61,020 bases of DNA from Nocardia terrae (GCF_009760405.1 NZ_WRPP01000018.1:1-61020); one strand, 5' to 3'. Numbered from the stretch's first letter, positions 34,706 through 43,682 are shown. Notes: a model not told the origin generated them from the letters alone. Made by a program: numbers and translations.

Positions 34706-35167
34706 ATGGGCACCCGGAGTCAAAGCGAGCGCGTGGCGACAACCGACTGGGACGCGTTCGTTCACGCACTGGCCGGCTGTCTCTCCGAACTGCCCTCCCG
34801 CGCCACGGTGATCTTGGCCGCCTCCGGTAACCGCTACGTGCAGATCCAGCAGTTCGACATCAAGCTCTCGGCCGAACTCACCGGCAATCACTATCTCGCC
34901 GAACCCATTTCCGAGGCCGCCCACCAGCGATTACGCGAGATCGGCTGGAGCGCCCCCGTCCCGCAGCACGACATCGACAACTGGCGCCGCACCATGCTCT
35001 GGCCGATCTCCCGCAGTGTTCTCGAAGACCTGGCCCGGTCCGTGGCGGTCGGACTGCACGAGGCCCTCGGCGTCCCCACCCCCGACGACCTCCGCGCCAG
35101 CGGCTGGTCCGACGATTCCCGCGACCTGGATCTGTCCGCCCTCGGGGCGATGGCCCGCCGGGCCTAG
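34706..35167 (+). CDS. TY-Chap domain-like protein (YbjN/T3SS-chaperone-like)
   Basis: A 153-residue soluble protein: DWDAFVHALAGCLSELPSRATVILAASGNRYVQIQQF, then AELTGNHYLAEPI, a GWSAP turn and a C-terminal helix pair. This layout resembles the TY-Chap domains of actinobacteria, thought to be peptide-binding chaperone-like modules. ATG 34706 or GTG 34733 (ATTDWD) may start. It converges with the YwiC-like gene, the two stops overlapping by 4 bases. No partner gene is evident. Confidence 0.65.
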   Translation: MGTRSQSERVATTDWDAFVHALAGCLSELPSRATVILAASGNRYVQIQQFDIKLSAELTGNHYLAEPISEAAHQRLREIGWSAPVPQHDIDNWRRTMLWPISRSVLEDLARSVAVGLHEALGVPTPDDLRASGWSDDSRDLDLSALGAMARRA

Positions 35168-35943
35168 ATCAACAGCAGCGCCATCAGCAGTACGCAGCAA
35201 CCCATTTCGATCATGCCCACCTGGCCGGGGCGCAATGAACGCCCGGGCAGGAAAACGGCGCGCAACAGAAACAGTGCGAACGCAATCGTGAGAAATGGGT
35301 TCAAGAACGCCGAAATCCCCAGCGCAACCACGTGATAGGCGACGGAAATCCGATAGAAGTCGCGATTACCGCGTTCCCGGATCATCGTCTTCACGTAGAA
35401 CACCGTGCCCGCGAAATACAACAGGCAGGCCACCGCGCCCCGCCAGCCGTCCCCGAGGATCCCGCCGCCCAAATACAGTGATACCAGCAGCATTCCGCAC
35501 GCCGGGAACACCGCCACCAGGCCGTTGAGCAGGGCCCGCTCGTCATTGCGCCACGCGTACCAGAGATTCACCGCGAAGAACGGCGCCATCGCGACCGCGG
35601 CGAGCAACAGCCACGGATGGGCGACGGCCAACCCGCCACCGATGACCACCAGCACCGCACCGAAGGTCACCAGCGGCCGCACATGCCGCCCCGGCGCCTT
35701 CGGATTGCGCGAAATGCGACGCAGCCGAAGGTACTGCTCGAGATGGAACGCGGTCATATACCCGAGCAGCCACGCGACCAACAGCGGAACATGCTGCCAC
35801 GACGGCCGCCCCAGCCACATCCCCACCAGGAACGGCACCGCCAACATCGCCCACGCGCCATGCTGATTCGGCAACCACTTGCGCAGCTGCTTCTTCACGG
35901 CCTTCGATCGGGCGGACGCGACAGTGGTGGACTCGACGGACAC
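35164..35943 (-). CDS. YwiC-like integral membrane protein
   Basis: A 259-residue membrane protein. After a basic N-terminus (KAVKKQLRKWLPNQHGAWAML, where PNQHGAW is the YwiC hallmark) there are about seven hydrophobic helices, with a conserved YLRLRR and FYVKTMIRERGN cytoplasmic loop. The fold recalls UbiA-like prenyltransferases, but the Asp-rich motifs are not evident. GTG 35943 is the only early start and has a poor ribosome site. Function unknown. Confidence 0.78.
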   Translation of the reverse strand: MSVESTTVASARSKAVKKQLRKWLPNQHGAWAMLAVPFLVGMWLGRPSWQHVPLLVAWLLGYMTAFHLEQYLRLRRISRNPKAPGRHVRPLVTFGAVLVVIGGGLAVAHPWLLLAAVAMAPFFAVNLWYAWRNDERALLNGLVAVFPACGMLLVSLYLGGGILGDGWRGAVACLLYFAGTVFYVKTMIRERGNRDFYRISVAYHVVALGISAFLNPFLTIAFALFLLRAVFLPGRSLRPGQVGMIEMGCCVLLMALLLI

Positions 35944-36061
35944 CCGAAAAGCGTAGGCCGATTCCCGCCGCCCGCGCGTGTGCTTTCAATCCCGCGATAC
36001 AGCGCCATGTTCGGGGTCACGCGGGGCCTCCCGTCACCGGGAGGCGCCCGCTACGCGTGGA

Positions 36062-36976
36062 TCAGCCCACCAGGTTCTCGTGCAGTCGCAGGATCGTTCC
36101 GGCATCCAGGCCGAGACCCTTGCTCAGGTACTTCCCGAAGTCGCCGTACTGCTGCTTCATCTGATCGACGGCCACATCCAGGTACTCGTCACTGACGATC
36201 TGCAACGGAATGAGCAGATCCGGATTCTGCATGATCCCCGCCGCCTTCAACTGTGCCCGCAGCGCGGCGTCCGAGGCGGCCCGATACTGGTTCGACAACA
36301 GATAATCCTGCCGCGCAACACTCTCCGGCACCCCCACCGCCTGCAACAGCACATACGTCATCCACCCGGTGCGGTCCTTGCCCGACGTGCAGTGGTACAG
36401 AATCGCCCCCGGTGCCGCCGCCACGTCCTTGATGGTCTGCGCGAACTTCGCCGTCGCATCCGCACCCAGAAAGTTGGTGTACGCCGTCTTCATGATCTGC
36501 TCGGCCTTACCGTCCCCCAGCAGCGCCTGCTGCTGCACCGGATCCTTCGACCCGATCGCCTGCGCCGTCTTCAAGTAGATGCCACCATCATCGATCGGCC
36601 GCGACACCGCGCTCACCCCGGCAGGCAACTTGTCCGCCCCCAAACCCTGCACCTCGGCGGGCGTCCGGAAGTCGACCACGGTCTGTATCCCCAGCGTCCC
36701 GAGCTTCTGCACATCGGCATCGGTCAACTTCCCTAGCGCATCGGACCGAATCACCTTCCCCGACTTGGTCGAATCCCCGGTATAGGTCACATACCCACCC
36801 ACATCCCGAACATTCACCGCCCCCTGCAAGGTGATCTGCGTGGCATCCTGCCGCATGACCGGCACGGCCCCCGCCACCGAAGCCGGCCCGCCAACCCCAC
36901 CCCCGAGCACGCCCGCCACCGCAGCGGTCACAGCGACAATCGAAATACGAAGCCGTACAAAACGTTTAATTTTCAC
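36062..36976 (-). CDS. Secreted tyrosine/lipid phosphatase, PtpB family
   Basis: Exported phosphatase of 304 residues. A basic N-region plus hydrophobic stretch (VRLRISIVAVTAAVAGVLGG) forms a signal peptide. The mature part has NVRDVGGYVTYTG, VVDFRTPAEV and the P-loop HCTSGKDRTG with nucleophile Cys196 and Arg202, the extended CX5R motif (with Lys-Asp) typical of PtpB-like and MptpB enzymes that dephosphorylate phosphotyrosine and phosphoinositides. Single gene. Pathogenic mycobacteria use PtpB as a secreted effector; the role here is inferred only from family. Confidence 0.88.
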   Translation of the reverse strand: MKIKRFVRLRISIVAVTAAVAGVLGGGVGGPASVAGAVPVMRQDATQITLQGAVNVRDVGGYVTYTGDSTKSGKVIRSDALGKLTDADVQKLGTLGIQTVVDFRTPAEVQGLGADKLPAGVSAVSRPIDDGGIYLKTAQAIGSKDPVQQQALLGDGKAEQIMKTAYTNFLGADATAKFAQTIKDVAAAPGAILYHCTSGKDRTGWMTYVLLQAVGVPESVARQDYLLSNQYRAASDAALRAQLKAAGIMQNPDLLIPLQIVSDEYLDVAVDQMKQQYGDFGKYLSKGLGLDAGTILRLHENLVG

Positions 36977-37102
36977 AGCCCCGCACGCTAGGTCGGCTTA
37001 CGCCCCCACCGCAGACCTACCCACAGCCCCTCCCACCCACCGAACCTCCCACCCCACCCACCGGGACATCCGCTGGACCGCGATTCCGAATCGCATTTCG
37101 GC

Positions 37103-37222
37103 TCAGTAATTCTCGCGCAATCGGTCCTGCCGACCATACGGCCCGTCTTCTTCCGGGCAGTAGACGTCGAATGTCACCTCGGGCGTCGGCGGGTCTTCCC
37201 CGTCGGGTGACCGCTTACCCAT
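37103..37222 (-). CDS. Small acidic hypothetical protein (39 aa)
   Basis: A 39-residue frame starting MGKRSPDGEDPPTPEVTFDV and ending RLRENY, with GGAGG nine bases upstream of its ATG. It lies 72 bases downstream of the two-TM protein gene on the same strand, so both could be cotranscribed. Strongly acidic centre (CPEEDG). A perfect dyad ATCTGA-GA-TCAGAT lies just upstream. No family recognised. Confidence 0.45.
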   Translation of the reverse strand: MGKRSPDGEDPPTPEVTFDVYCPEEDGPYGRQDRLRENY

Positions 37223-37238
37223 CGCACCCCGCCTCCAG

Positions 37239-37252
37239 ATCTGAGATCAGAT
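37239..37252. promoter_or_regulatory. Perfect dyad ATCTGA-GA-TCAGAT
   Basis: The 14-bp palindrome lies between the membrane-protein gene and the 39-codon ORF, next to the ribosome site of the latter. It could be an operator or a small RNA hairpin; no other evidence. Confidence 0.35.
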
Positions 37253-37294
37253 GGTGGGTCCTGTCGGAGACCCCGCTCGATCCTTTGGCCTTCC

Positions 37295-38203
37295 CTATTG
37301 GTGTCCGGCTGTCAATCTAGTGATGAGTCTCTCGTTGAGTCGCGGTGTTTCCCAGCCGTCGAACTTCACTAATGGTCCGGAATTCGACTTCTGCCAATCG
37401 CTATGCGAGTTCCACAGGGATTCGAAGTGTCCGACGAGTTGTGAATATAGCTCTCGAGTGTCGCTCGGAACCTTCAGGACTGCATCGGAATAGCCGCGCC
37501 CGCGGCTAGTGTAGAGGCCCCAGTATATTGTTGAATCTGCGTGAAATATTGTGCAGTGCGGACAGGCGTCGATAACCCTGATCTCAAAGCGTCCGGATTT
37601 GTCGCGGGCGAGTAATCCAGCGGCCCGAACCTCGTCGTACCGTGCCTTGAGCTGTTGATAGATCAACGCGCTGCGCTCGACGGATGTCTCCAGACTGATC
37701 TTGAACGCGGATTCCTCCATGCCCTCTTCCGCCGCTCGGATCCTCGCATACGCCGATCCCGGCGACAGGAATATGAATCTAACCTGAAGTCGCTCGAACA
37801 GGACCCTCTCTAGGAACTTGTCAGCGTCATTCGCCAGAATGTCTTCCAGCGCTCCGGTCAGGGCGATTGCGAGAATTGAGATTTCGGAGGCATCTCGCTT
37901 CATTACACGATATTGCCGTTCGATTTCCTGCCTGGTTCCAGTGACGACCTGAACGGAGGTCTTATCTCTTGTGCGGCCCGCAATAATCCGCAGGATGACA
38001 GATACGATCGCGGCAGTTACCAGCCCGGTGCCCAGCTGTTCCAAGAGGCGGCTGACGATGCGTAGATTGTCGAAAACATCGGACAGCAACACGACGACGA
38101 TGCCGATCAGCAGGATTAGGATATCCAGTACTTCCAGGAGTGACCCAACAATTACGCTGGCTGAGTTTTCGCTAGCAGCCTTCCATTTCGCCCGTGCGGT
38201 CAC
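37295..38203 (-). CDS. Two-transmembrane protein with DUF5919/PLD-like C-terminal domain
   Basis: A 302-residue protein with two adjacent hydrophobic segments near the N-terminus (LLEVLDILILLIGIVVVLLS and GTGLVTAAIVSVILRII) and a soluble C-terminal domain: ILAIALTGALEDIL, VRFIFLSPGSAYARIRAAEEG, and FHADSTIYWGLYTSRGRG. The latter pattern resembles DUF5919-like domains of XRE regulators and phospholipase-D-like sensors. Base composition is clearly lower in GC than the neighbours, with ATA, AAT and AGG-type codons, suggesting transfer. AGAGGA precedes GTG 38203. A stress or phage-defence effector is a hypothesis only. Confidence 0.7.
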   Translation of the reverse strand: MTARAKWKAASENSASVIVGSLLEVLDILILLIGIVVVLLSDVFDNLRIVSRLLEQLGTGLVTAAIVSVILRIIAGRTRDKTSVQVVTGTRQEIERQYRVMKRDASEISILAIALTGALEDILANDADKFLERVLFERLQVRFIFLSPGSAYARIRAAEEGMEESAFKISLETSVERSALIYQQLKARYDEVRAAGLLARDKSGRFEIRVIDACPHCTIFHADSTIYWGLYTSRGRGYSDAVLKVPSDTRELYSQLVGHFESLWNSHSDWQKSNSGPLVKFDGWETPRLNERLITRLTAGHQ

Positions 38204-38349
38204 GCCGATCCTCTTCTCGACAGCAATTTGTCATGGCTGGTGAGTGAACTCCGATCATTGTCCCTCTTCGGTTGTTACCTAGTGGGCCGATCGGATGCAC
38301 GTCAAAACAATTCTGATTGGTCTGAAAGATTGGGCATGCGGCAAACGGG

Positions 38350-38383
38350 CGGAGCCCCACCCGCCGAGGCGGATGGGGCTCCG
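38350..38383 (-). terminator. Terminator of glnA1
   Basis: CGGAGCCCCACCCGCC (38350-38365) pairs with GGCGGATGGGGCTCCG (38368-38383), one G-U-type pair included, 22 bases after the glnA1 stop codon on the minus strand. No long U tract follows. Confidence 0.75.
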
Positions 38384-38405
38384 AGAGCGCTTGCGCTGGT
38401 TCGAC

Positions 38406-39842
38406 TTAGACGTCGAAGTACAGCTCGAACTCGTAGGGGTGCGGCCGCAGGTTGACGGGCGCGATCTCCTGGGTGCGCTTGAGGTCGATCCAGGTCTCGA
38501 TGACGTCCTCGGTGAACACGCCGCCCTCGGTGAGGTAGTCGTGGTCCTGCTCGAGGCGGTCGATGACCGACGCCAGCGAGGTGGGGGCCTGCGGGATGTT
38601 CTTGGCCTCCTCGGGCGGCAGCTCGTAGAGGTCCTTGTCGACCGGAGCCATCGGCTCGATCTTCTTCTTGATGCCGTCCAGGCCGGCCATCATCATGGCG
38701 GCGAAGGCCAGGTACGGGTTACCCGAGGAGTCCGGCGCGCGGAACTCGATGCGCTTGGCCTTCGGGTTCGAGCCGGTGATCGGGATACGGATCGCGGCCG
38801 AGCGGTTGCGCTGCGAGTACACCAGGTTGATGGGGGCCTCGTAGCCCGGCACCAGACGGTGGTACGAGTTGACGGTCGGGTTGGTGAACGCCAGCAGCGA
38901 CGGGGCGTGGTGCAGGATGCCGCCGATGTAGTGACGCGCCAGATCCGACAGGCCCGCGTAGCCGGCCTCGTCGTGGAACAGCGGCTTGCCGTCCTTCCAC
39001 AGCGACTGGTGGGCGTGCATGCCCGAGCCGTTGTCGCCGAAGAGCGGCTTCGGCATGAAGGTAACGGTCTTACCCTCCTGCCACGCGGTGTTCTTCACGA
39101 TGTACTTGAACAGCTGCAGGTCGTCAGCGGCGCCCAGCAGGGTGTTGAAGCGGTAGTTGATCTCGGCCTGACCGGCGGTGCCGACCTCGTGGTGGCCGCG
39201 CTCCAGCTCGAAGCCCGCGTTCTGCAGGTTGGTCGAGATCTTGTCGCGCAGGTCGACGTAGTGGTCGTACGGGGCAACCGGGAAGTAACCACCCTTGTTG
39301 CGGACCTTGTAACCACGGTTCGGGGTGCCGTCGGCGTTGTACTCCGCGCCGGTGTTCCAGGAGCCCGAGATCGAGTCGATCTCGTAGAAGGCGCCGTTCA
39401 TCGCCGAGTCGTAGCGGATCGAGTCGAAGATGTAGAACTCGGCCTCGGCACCGAAGTAGCAGGTGTCGGCGATACCGGTCGACTTCAAGTACTCCTCGGC
39501 CTTACGCGCGATGTTGCGCGGGTCGCGGGAGTAGGCCTCGCGGGTGAACGGGTCGTGCACGAAGAAGTTCAGGTTCAGCGTCTTCGCGGCACGGAACGGG
39601 TCGACCCGGGCGGTGCTGAAGTCGGGGAGCAGCAGCATGTCCGACTCGTCGATCGACTGGAAGCCGCGGACGGACGAACCGTCGAACGCGAGACCCTCCT
39701 CGGCGAGATCAGCGGTGAACGCCTTCGCCGGGATCGAGAAGTGCTGCTGCACACCGGGGAGGTCGGTGAACCGAACGTCGACGTATTCGACCTCCTCCTC
39801 CTTGATGTACTTGATGACCTCGTCGGCCGTGCTGAACGCCAC
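38406..39842 (-). CDS. glnA1: Glutamine synthetase type I, main enzyme
   Basis: Principal ammonia-assimilating enzyme, a dodecamer of 478-residue subunits. Motifs are complete: GLAFDGSSVRGF, FGAEAEFYIFD, GHHEVGTAGQAEINYRF, MPKPLFGDNGSGMHAHQS, the NRSAAIRIP ATP region, and the adenylylation loop DLYELPPEE whose tyrosine is the target of GlnE, also encoded here. GTG 39842 is preceded by AAGGAG. A full-quality GlnR box lies 78-115 bases upstream, so transcription should rise under nitrogen limitation. Confidence 0.97.
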   Translation of the reverse strand: MAFSTADEVIKYIKEEEVEYVDVRFTDLPGVQQHFSIPAKAFTADLAEEGLAFDGSSVRGFQSIDESDMLLLPDFSTARVDPFRAAKTLNLNFFVHDPFTREAYSRDPRNIARKAEEYLKSTGIADTCYFGAEAEFYIFDSIRYDSAMNGAFYEIDSISGSWNTGAEYNADGTPNRGYKVRNKGGYFPVAPYDHYVDLRDKISTNLQNAGFELERGHHEVGTAGQAEINYRFNTLLGAADDLQLFKYIVKNTAWQEGKTVTFMPKPLFGDNGSGMHAHQSLWKDGKPLFHDEAGYAGLSDLARHYIGGILHHAPSLLAFTNPTVNSYHRLVPGYEAPINLVYSQRNRSAAIRIPITGSNPKAKRIEFRAPDSSGNPYLAFAAMMMAGLDGIKKKIEPMAPVDKDLYELPPEEAKNIPQAPTSLASVIDRLEQDHDYLTEGGVFTEDVIETWIDLKRTQEIAPVNLRPHPYEFELYFDV

Positions 39843-39919
39843 TTAGTACTCCTTACGGATCGGTTCCCAGCCAGTGGTGACTGCATGGGTTCGTCGCGAC
39901 CACACGGTATGGACGCGGT

Positions 39920-39957
39920 GTTTCCCTGTAATCAAGGCTGTGTTTCACGAGTGTTAC
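39920..39957 (-). promoter_or_regulatory. GlnR box upstream of glnA1
   Basis: On the minus strand the sequence reads GTAAC-N6-GAAAC-N6-TTGAT-N6-GAAAC. This matches the actinobacterial GlnR pattern gTnAc-N6-GaAAc repeated at 22-bp spacing, with three of four elements perfect and the third degenerate. GlnR activates glnA1 in related bacteria. Confidence 0.8.
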
Positions 39958-40292
39958 ACGCACTGCTGGCCGGGGGTTCGGCGGTGCCCCCGGGTTCGCG
40001 AAGACGCCGCAGCGGTCGCCGAGCAATGCTCGACCAGCACCGACATCCTGCCATTGAGCTGCCGGAAGCGGCTGTTAAGACTCTGAAAAGTTAGGGGGCT
40101 TACCGGGCATCGGCCGGTCATGGTGAGAATCCTCACCGTCGGGCATACGCCCAGCTACCGGCGATGCCGCGGGGTTGCCCGCCCGGCCCGGACGAGGTCG
40201 GCGGCTAGGACGCACCCATATATGTTCCGGTCCTCGAGCCCCGACCGGCAGGGCTGCGAAACCGGCCCGTGGGCGGCGCTTAAGCTGGGCTC

Positions 40293-40823
40293 ATGGCACG
40301 TATCACCGGCTCATGGCTGTCCGGACCGAACGCCGAATCCGGAGACAACCCGCTCGGTGACTATCAGGGCAAGGAACTCGGTCTCCCGCAATCCGGCCCC
40401 GGCGCGCTCGCCCCCTTCACCCGGCGCGTGCTGGCCATCCTCGCCGACTGGTTCATCTCCATGGGCCTGGCCGCGATCATCGTGCGGCCCGATGCCGCGC
40501 ACATCATCTCGAAGATGACGATTCCCAAGGGGCAGCAGCCGCCCTCGCACTTCGAGGTGATCACGCAGGCGCTGTCGACGCCGACGCTGGGTGTCTGGTT
40601 CGTGCTGGGCATCGCGGCGGTCACGCTGTTCGGTTTCACGCCCGGCCAGTACTTCCTGAAGCTGCGGGTGACCCGGGTGGACGCGGACGCGCCGGTCGGC
40701 TTTGTCCGGGCGCTGGCCCGGCAGGTCATCCTGCTGTTCGTCATCCCCGCGCTGTTCACCGACTCCGACGGCCGCGGCATGCACGACCGCGCCACCGGCA
40801 CCGCCCTGGTCTACAGCCGCTGA
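40293..40823 (+). CDS. RDD family membrane protein
   Basis: A 176-residue membrane protein like mycobacterial Rv2219A. After a soluble leader come the RDD core (APFTRRVLAILADWFISMGLAAIIV), LGVWFVLGIAAVTLFGFTPGQYFLKLRVTRVD, and a third hydrophobic helix VILLFVIPALFTDSDGRGMHDRATGTALV. RDD proteins are proposed transporters or ion antiporters. It is divergent from glnA1 here; the 450-base gap between them holds the GlnR box and a small hairpin (40120-40135). Confidence 0.88.
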   Translation: MARITGSWLSGPNAESGDNPLGDYQGKELGLPQSGPGALAPFTRRVLAILADWFISMGLAAIIVRPDAAHIISKMTIPKGQQPPSHFEVITQALSTPTLGVWFVLGIAAVTLFGFTPGQYFLKLRVTRVDADAPVGFVRALARQVILLFVIPALFTDSDGRGMHDRATGTALVYSR

Positions 40824-41083
40824 TCCCGGGCCGCCCGGCTCACGAAAACCTCACGGCCGTTGTTATGGAATTTCCGCGCGGGCCGATTCGAATACACGGG
40901 CCACGCCGAGTCGGCGCGGATTCCAGCCGTTACCTGCGATGCTGTTGGTGAAGCGTGTGGCAAGGTGTTGCCGAATGTTCACCACTGTTTGCTTTCGATC
41001 GGTATGGTGGCAGCGATTTGCCGCGATCTACCGATAGGTCGGTACCGCGGCAGGTAGCTGTTGATGTGCTGATGGAGGATTGG

Positions 41084-41998
41084 ATGGTCGAGGACTACCG
41101 GGCGGCCGCGCGGAGATTCAGCCGGCGGTCCCTGTTCGCGACCACGGGACTGATCGGTCTGGCCGCGGCCGGGGCGGCGGTGAGCGCGGGCGTCAACGCC
41201 GCGGTCGACGCCGACGACGCGAAGGGCGCCCTGCGCACCGAGAACATCGGGCAGACCGCCGCCGGCCTCAGCCCGGTCATCCGCACCGAACGCGTCTACT
41301 CGAAGGCCCGCGGCCGCGAAGTGGACCTGGTCACCATCCTGCCGCCGGGCGTCCCCACCGAGAACCTGCCCGTCTCGCTGCTGCTGCACGGCCTGCACGG
41401 CACCGCGCGCACCGCCGCCGTCGGCAATATCGCCACCCTCCTCGCCGCGGGGGTGGCGGCCCGGCTGTCCCCGGCGTTCGGCTTCGTCGCCCTCGACGGC
41501 GGCGACAACTACTGGCACGACCACGGCACCGGCGACGATCCGATGTCCATGCTGCTCAACGAGGTTCCCGGCTGGCTGGCCCAACGCCGCCTGGGCGGCC
41601 CCGACGGCCTGCCCAGCGCCGTCACCGGCACCTCCATGGGCGGCTTCGGCGCGTTCGTCTACGCACGCCGCCGCTTCGAACAGGGCCGACCGGTCAACGC
41701 GGTAGCCACCATGTCGCCCGGTCTGCTCACCTCGTGGACCGAAATGGCCAAGCGCAACGCCTTCATCAATGCCGACCAGTGGGCCGCGCTGGACCCGCTG
41801 CGCAACCTCGACAAGCTCGGCCCCGCCCCGATCGGCCTGTGGTGCGGCGACCGGGATCGCTTCATCGAGGGTTGCCGCCGCTTCATCGCCACCGCCCACC
41901 CGGAGGTCGGCCTGATCACCCCCGGCGGGCACACCGACGAATACTGGAGCACCGTCACCCCTGATGTCGTGCGCTTCCTCTCCCGCCACATCGCCTGA
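41084..41998 (+). CDS. Tat-exported esterase of the esterase D/antigen 85-like fold
   Basis: Alpha/beta hydrolase of 304 residues. The N-terminus carries a twin-arginine signal (RFSRRSLFATTGLIGLAAAGAAVSAG). The catalytic domain has VYSKARGREVDLVTILPPG, LLLHGLHGT, nucleophile Ser in GTSMGGFGA, CGDRDRF and a final His in PGGHTDEYW, so the triad looks complete. ATG 41084 is chosen because GGAGG lies five bases upstream; ATG 41072 is in frame but has no such site. The substrate is unknown, perhaps a cell-envelope ester or glycolipid. Confidence 0.83.
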   Translation: MVEDYRAAARRFSRRSLFATTGLIGLAAAGAAVSAGVNAAVDADDAKGALRTENIGQTAAGLSPVIRTERVYSKARGREVDLVTILPPGVPTENLPVSLLLHGLHGTARTAAVGNIATLLAAGVAARLSPAFGFVALDGGDNYWHDHGTGDDPMSMLLNEVPGWLAQRRLGGPDGLPSAVTGTSMGGFGAFVYARRRFEQGRPVNAVATMSPGLLTSWTEMAKRNAFINADQWAALDPLRNLDKLGPAPIGLWCGDRDRFIEGCRRFIATAHPEVGLITPGGHTDEYWSTVTPDVVRFLSRHIA

Positions 41999-42123
41999 AG
42001 TGTCTCCCGGCGTGCTTCCGGCCGGGATCCACAGCTGCCCGAAAGGCCCGGTTCGGTGATCATGCGGGCGGTAGGCTGACCCGCAGTGCGTTTCGCGGCT
42101 GTCACAGCGAAGGGAGTGGTCGG

Positions 42124-42723
42124 ATGACTGGCTTCTCGCCCGGGTTCCAAGGACGTCCACGTCCGAAGAGCGATCGATTACCGCCGGGGCAGTACCTCGT
42201 CGACGACTTCCCGGTGCTGTCCGCGGGACCGACGCCGCGGGTCGATCTCGCGCGCTGGCAGTTCACCATCACCAACGAGACCGGCCGCCAATACATTTGG
42301 AGCTGGCCGCAAATGATGTCGCTGCCGCAGGAACGCCCGCACGTCGACATCCACTGCGTCACACGCTGGTCCAAGCTGGACACCGACTGGCAGGGCATCT
42401 CCCTGGACAGCTTGCTCGAAAACGTCGAAACCCAAGCCGAATACGCGCTGATCTCGAGTTACGGCGGCTACACCACGAACCTGCCGCTCGAGGACCTCAT
42501 GGACGGGCGCGCCTGGATCGTGCACACCTACGACGGCCAAGACCTGCACCCCGAACACGGCGGCCCCGCACGGCTTCTCGTCCCGCACCTCTACTTCTGG
42601 AAATCGGCCAAGTGGGTCAAGGGAATCCGCCTCCTCGACACCGACGAACCCGGCTTCTGGGAGGCCGCCGGCTACCACAGCTACGGCGACCCCTGGCGTG
42701 AACAGCGCTACCAGGACGACTGA
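42124..42723 (+). CDS. Sulfite-oxidase-like molybdopterin oxidoreductase
   Basis: A 199-residue protein containing only the molybdopterin domain of the sulfite oxidase/YedY (MsrP) family: RVDLARWQFTITNE, the Mo-ligand Cys in DIHCVTRWSKLD, YGGYTTNLPLEDLMDGRAWI, and LLVPHLYFWKSAKWVKGIRL. No Tat signal is visible, so it should be cytoplasmic. AGGGAG precedes ATG 42124. Its stop overlaps the next start (TGATG), so the ferredoxin-reductase-like neighbour is its likely redox partner. Substrate unknown. Confidence 0.88.
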   Translation: MTGFSPGFQGRPRPKSDRLPPGQYLVDDFPVLSAGPTPRVDLARWQFTITNETGRQYIWSWPQMMSLPQERPHVDIHCVTRWSKLDTDWQGISLDSLLENVETQAEYALISSYGGYTTNLPLEDLMDGRAWIVHTYDGQDLHPEHGGPARLLVPHLYFWKSAKWVKGIRLLDTDEPGFWEAAGYHSYGDPWREQRYQDD

Positions 42724-43682
42724 TGCGCTGGCAGCCCGCCGAACTCCTCGCCACCCGCGCCGAATCCGCCTTGGCCCGCACCCTCATCCTGCGCGTCAAC
42801 GCCTGGCCCGGCCACCGCCCCGGCCAGCACGTCGACGTCCGCCTCACCGCCCCCGACGGCTACCACGCCGAACGCAGCTACTCCCTGGCCGCCCCCGCCG
42901 ACGGCGACCACATCGAAATCACCGTCCAGCGAGTCGACGACGGCGAGGTTTCGCCCTACCTGGTCGACGTGTTCCCCGTCGGCGCCTTCATCGAAGTCCG
43001 AGGCCCCGTCGGCGGCTGGTTCGTCTGGACCCCCGACACCGGGGGAGCGGCCGTCCTCATCGCGGGCGGTTCCGGCATCGTCCCCCTCGCCTCGATGCTG
43101 CGCGCCCGCCGAAAATCCGCCAACCCCAGCCCTTTCCGCCTCCTGTACTCCGTCCGAACCCCCGCCGACCTCCTCTACGCCGACGAACTCGCCGAACTCC
43201 GCCGCGCACACCTGGTCCCGCCCGACGACCAGTCCGGCCGAGTCTGTCTACTCGACGAAGTCCCTGGCGGCGACTTCGGCGGCCGCACGGGCGGGAAGCT
43301 CGGCGGTGGCACGCGCGGGAACCTTCGCAGTGGCGTCGGCGGAAGCCTTGCCGGTGGCACGCGCGAGAACCTTGCCGGTGGTGCGGGCGGGAGTCTCGGT
43401 GGTGGTTCGGCTGGAGAGTTCGGGGGTGGCATGGCCGACGAAGGTATCGAATTCTTCCTCGCCCACACCCGCACCGCGCCCGACGGCGATCCCCGCCCGC
43501 CCGGCCGCCTCACCCGCACCGAGATAGCCCGCCTCGCCCTCCCGCCGTCCCCAGCGGTGACCTGCTACGTCTGCGGCCCCACCCCTTTCGTCGAATTCGC
43601 CGCCGACGCCTTGGTCTCCGCCGGCCACGCCCCCGCCATGATCCGCACCGAACGCTTCGGCCCCACGGGAGGACGGCCATGA
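42723..43682 (+). CDS. Ferredoxin-NADP reductase-like FAD/NAD oxidoreductase with Gly-rich insert
   Basis: A 319-residue flavin reductase. The FAD domain has GQHVDVRLTAPDGYHAERSYSLAAP (RSYS is the FAD-binding motif), the NAD domain starts with LIAGGSGIVPLASMLRAR, and CYVCGPTPFVEFAADAL is the C-terminal NAD motif. Between residues about 182 and 240 a Gly-rich low-complexity stretch (GGKLGGGTRGNL, GGSLAGGTREN repeated) interrupts the NAD domain. It probably passes electrons to the molybdoenzyme upstream. Its stop overlaps the DUF6510 start (ATGA). Confidence 0.85.
   Translation: MRWQPAELLATRAESALARTLILRVNAWPGHRPGQHVDVRLTAPDGYHAERSYSLAAPADGDHIEITVQRVDDGEVSPYLVDVFPVGAFIEVRGPVGGWFVWTPDTGGAAVLIAGGSGIVPLASMLRARRKSANPSPFRLLYSVRTPADLLYADELAELRRAHLVPPDDQSGRVCLLDEVPGGDFGGRTGGKLGGGTRGNLRSGVGGSLAGGTRENLAGGAGGSLGGGSAGEFGGGMADEGIEFFLAHTRTAPDGDPRPPGRLTRTEIARLALPPSPAVTCYVCGPTPFVEFAADALVSAGHAPAMIRTERFGPTGGRP

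Noticed and set aside
39843..40292. Additional small gene between glnA1 and the RDD gene
   Set aside because: Frames here lack ribosome sites and codon bias; the gap is explained by two divergent promoters and the GlnR box.
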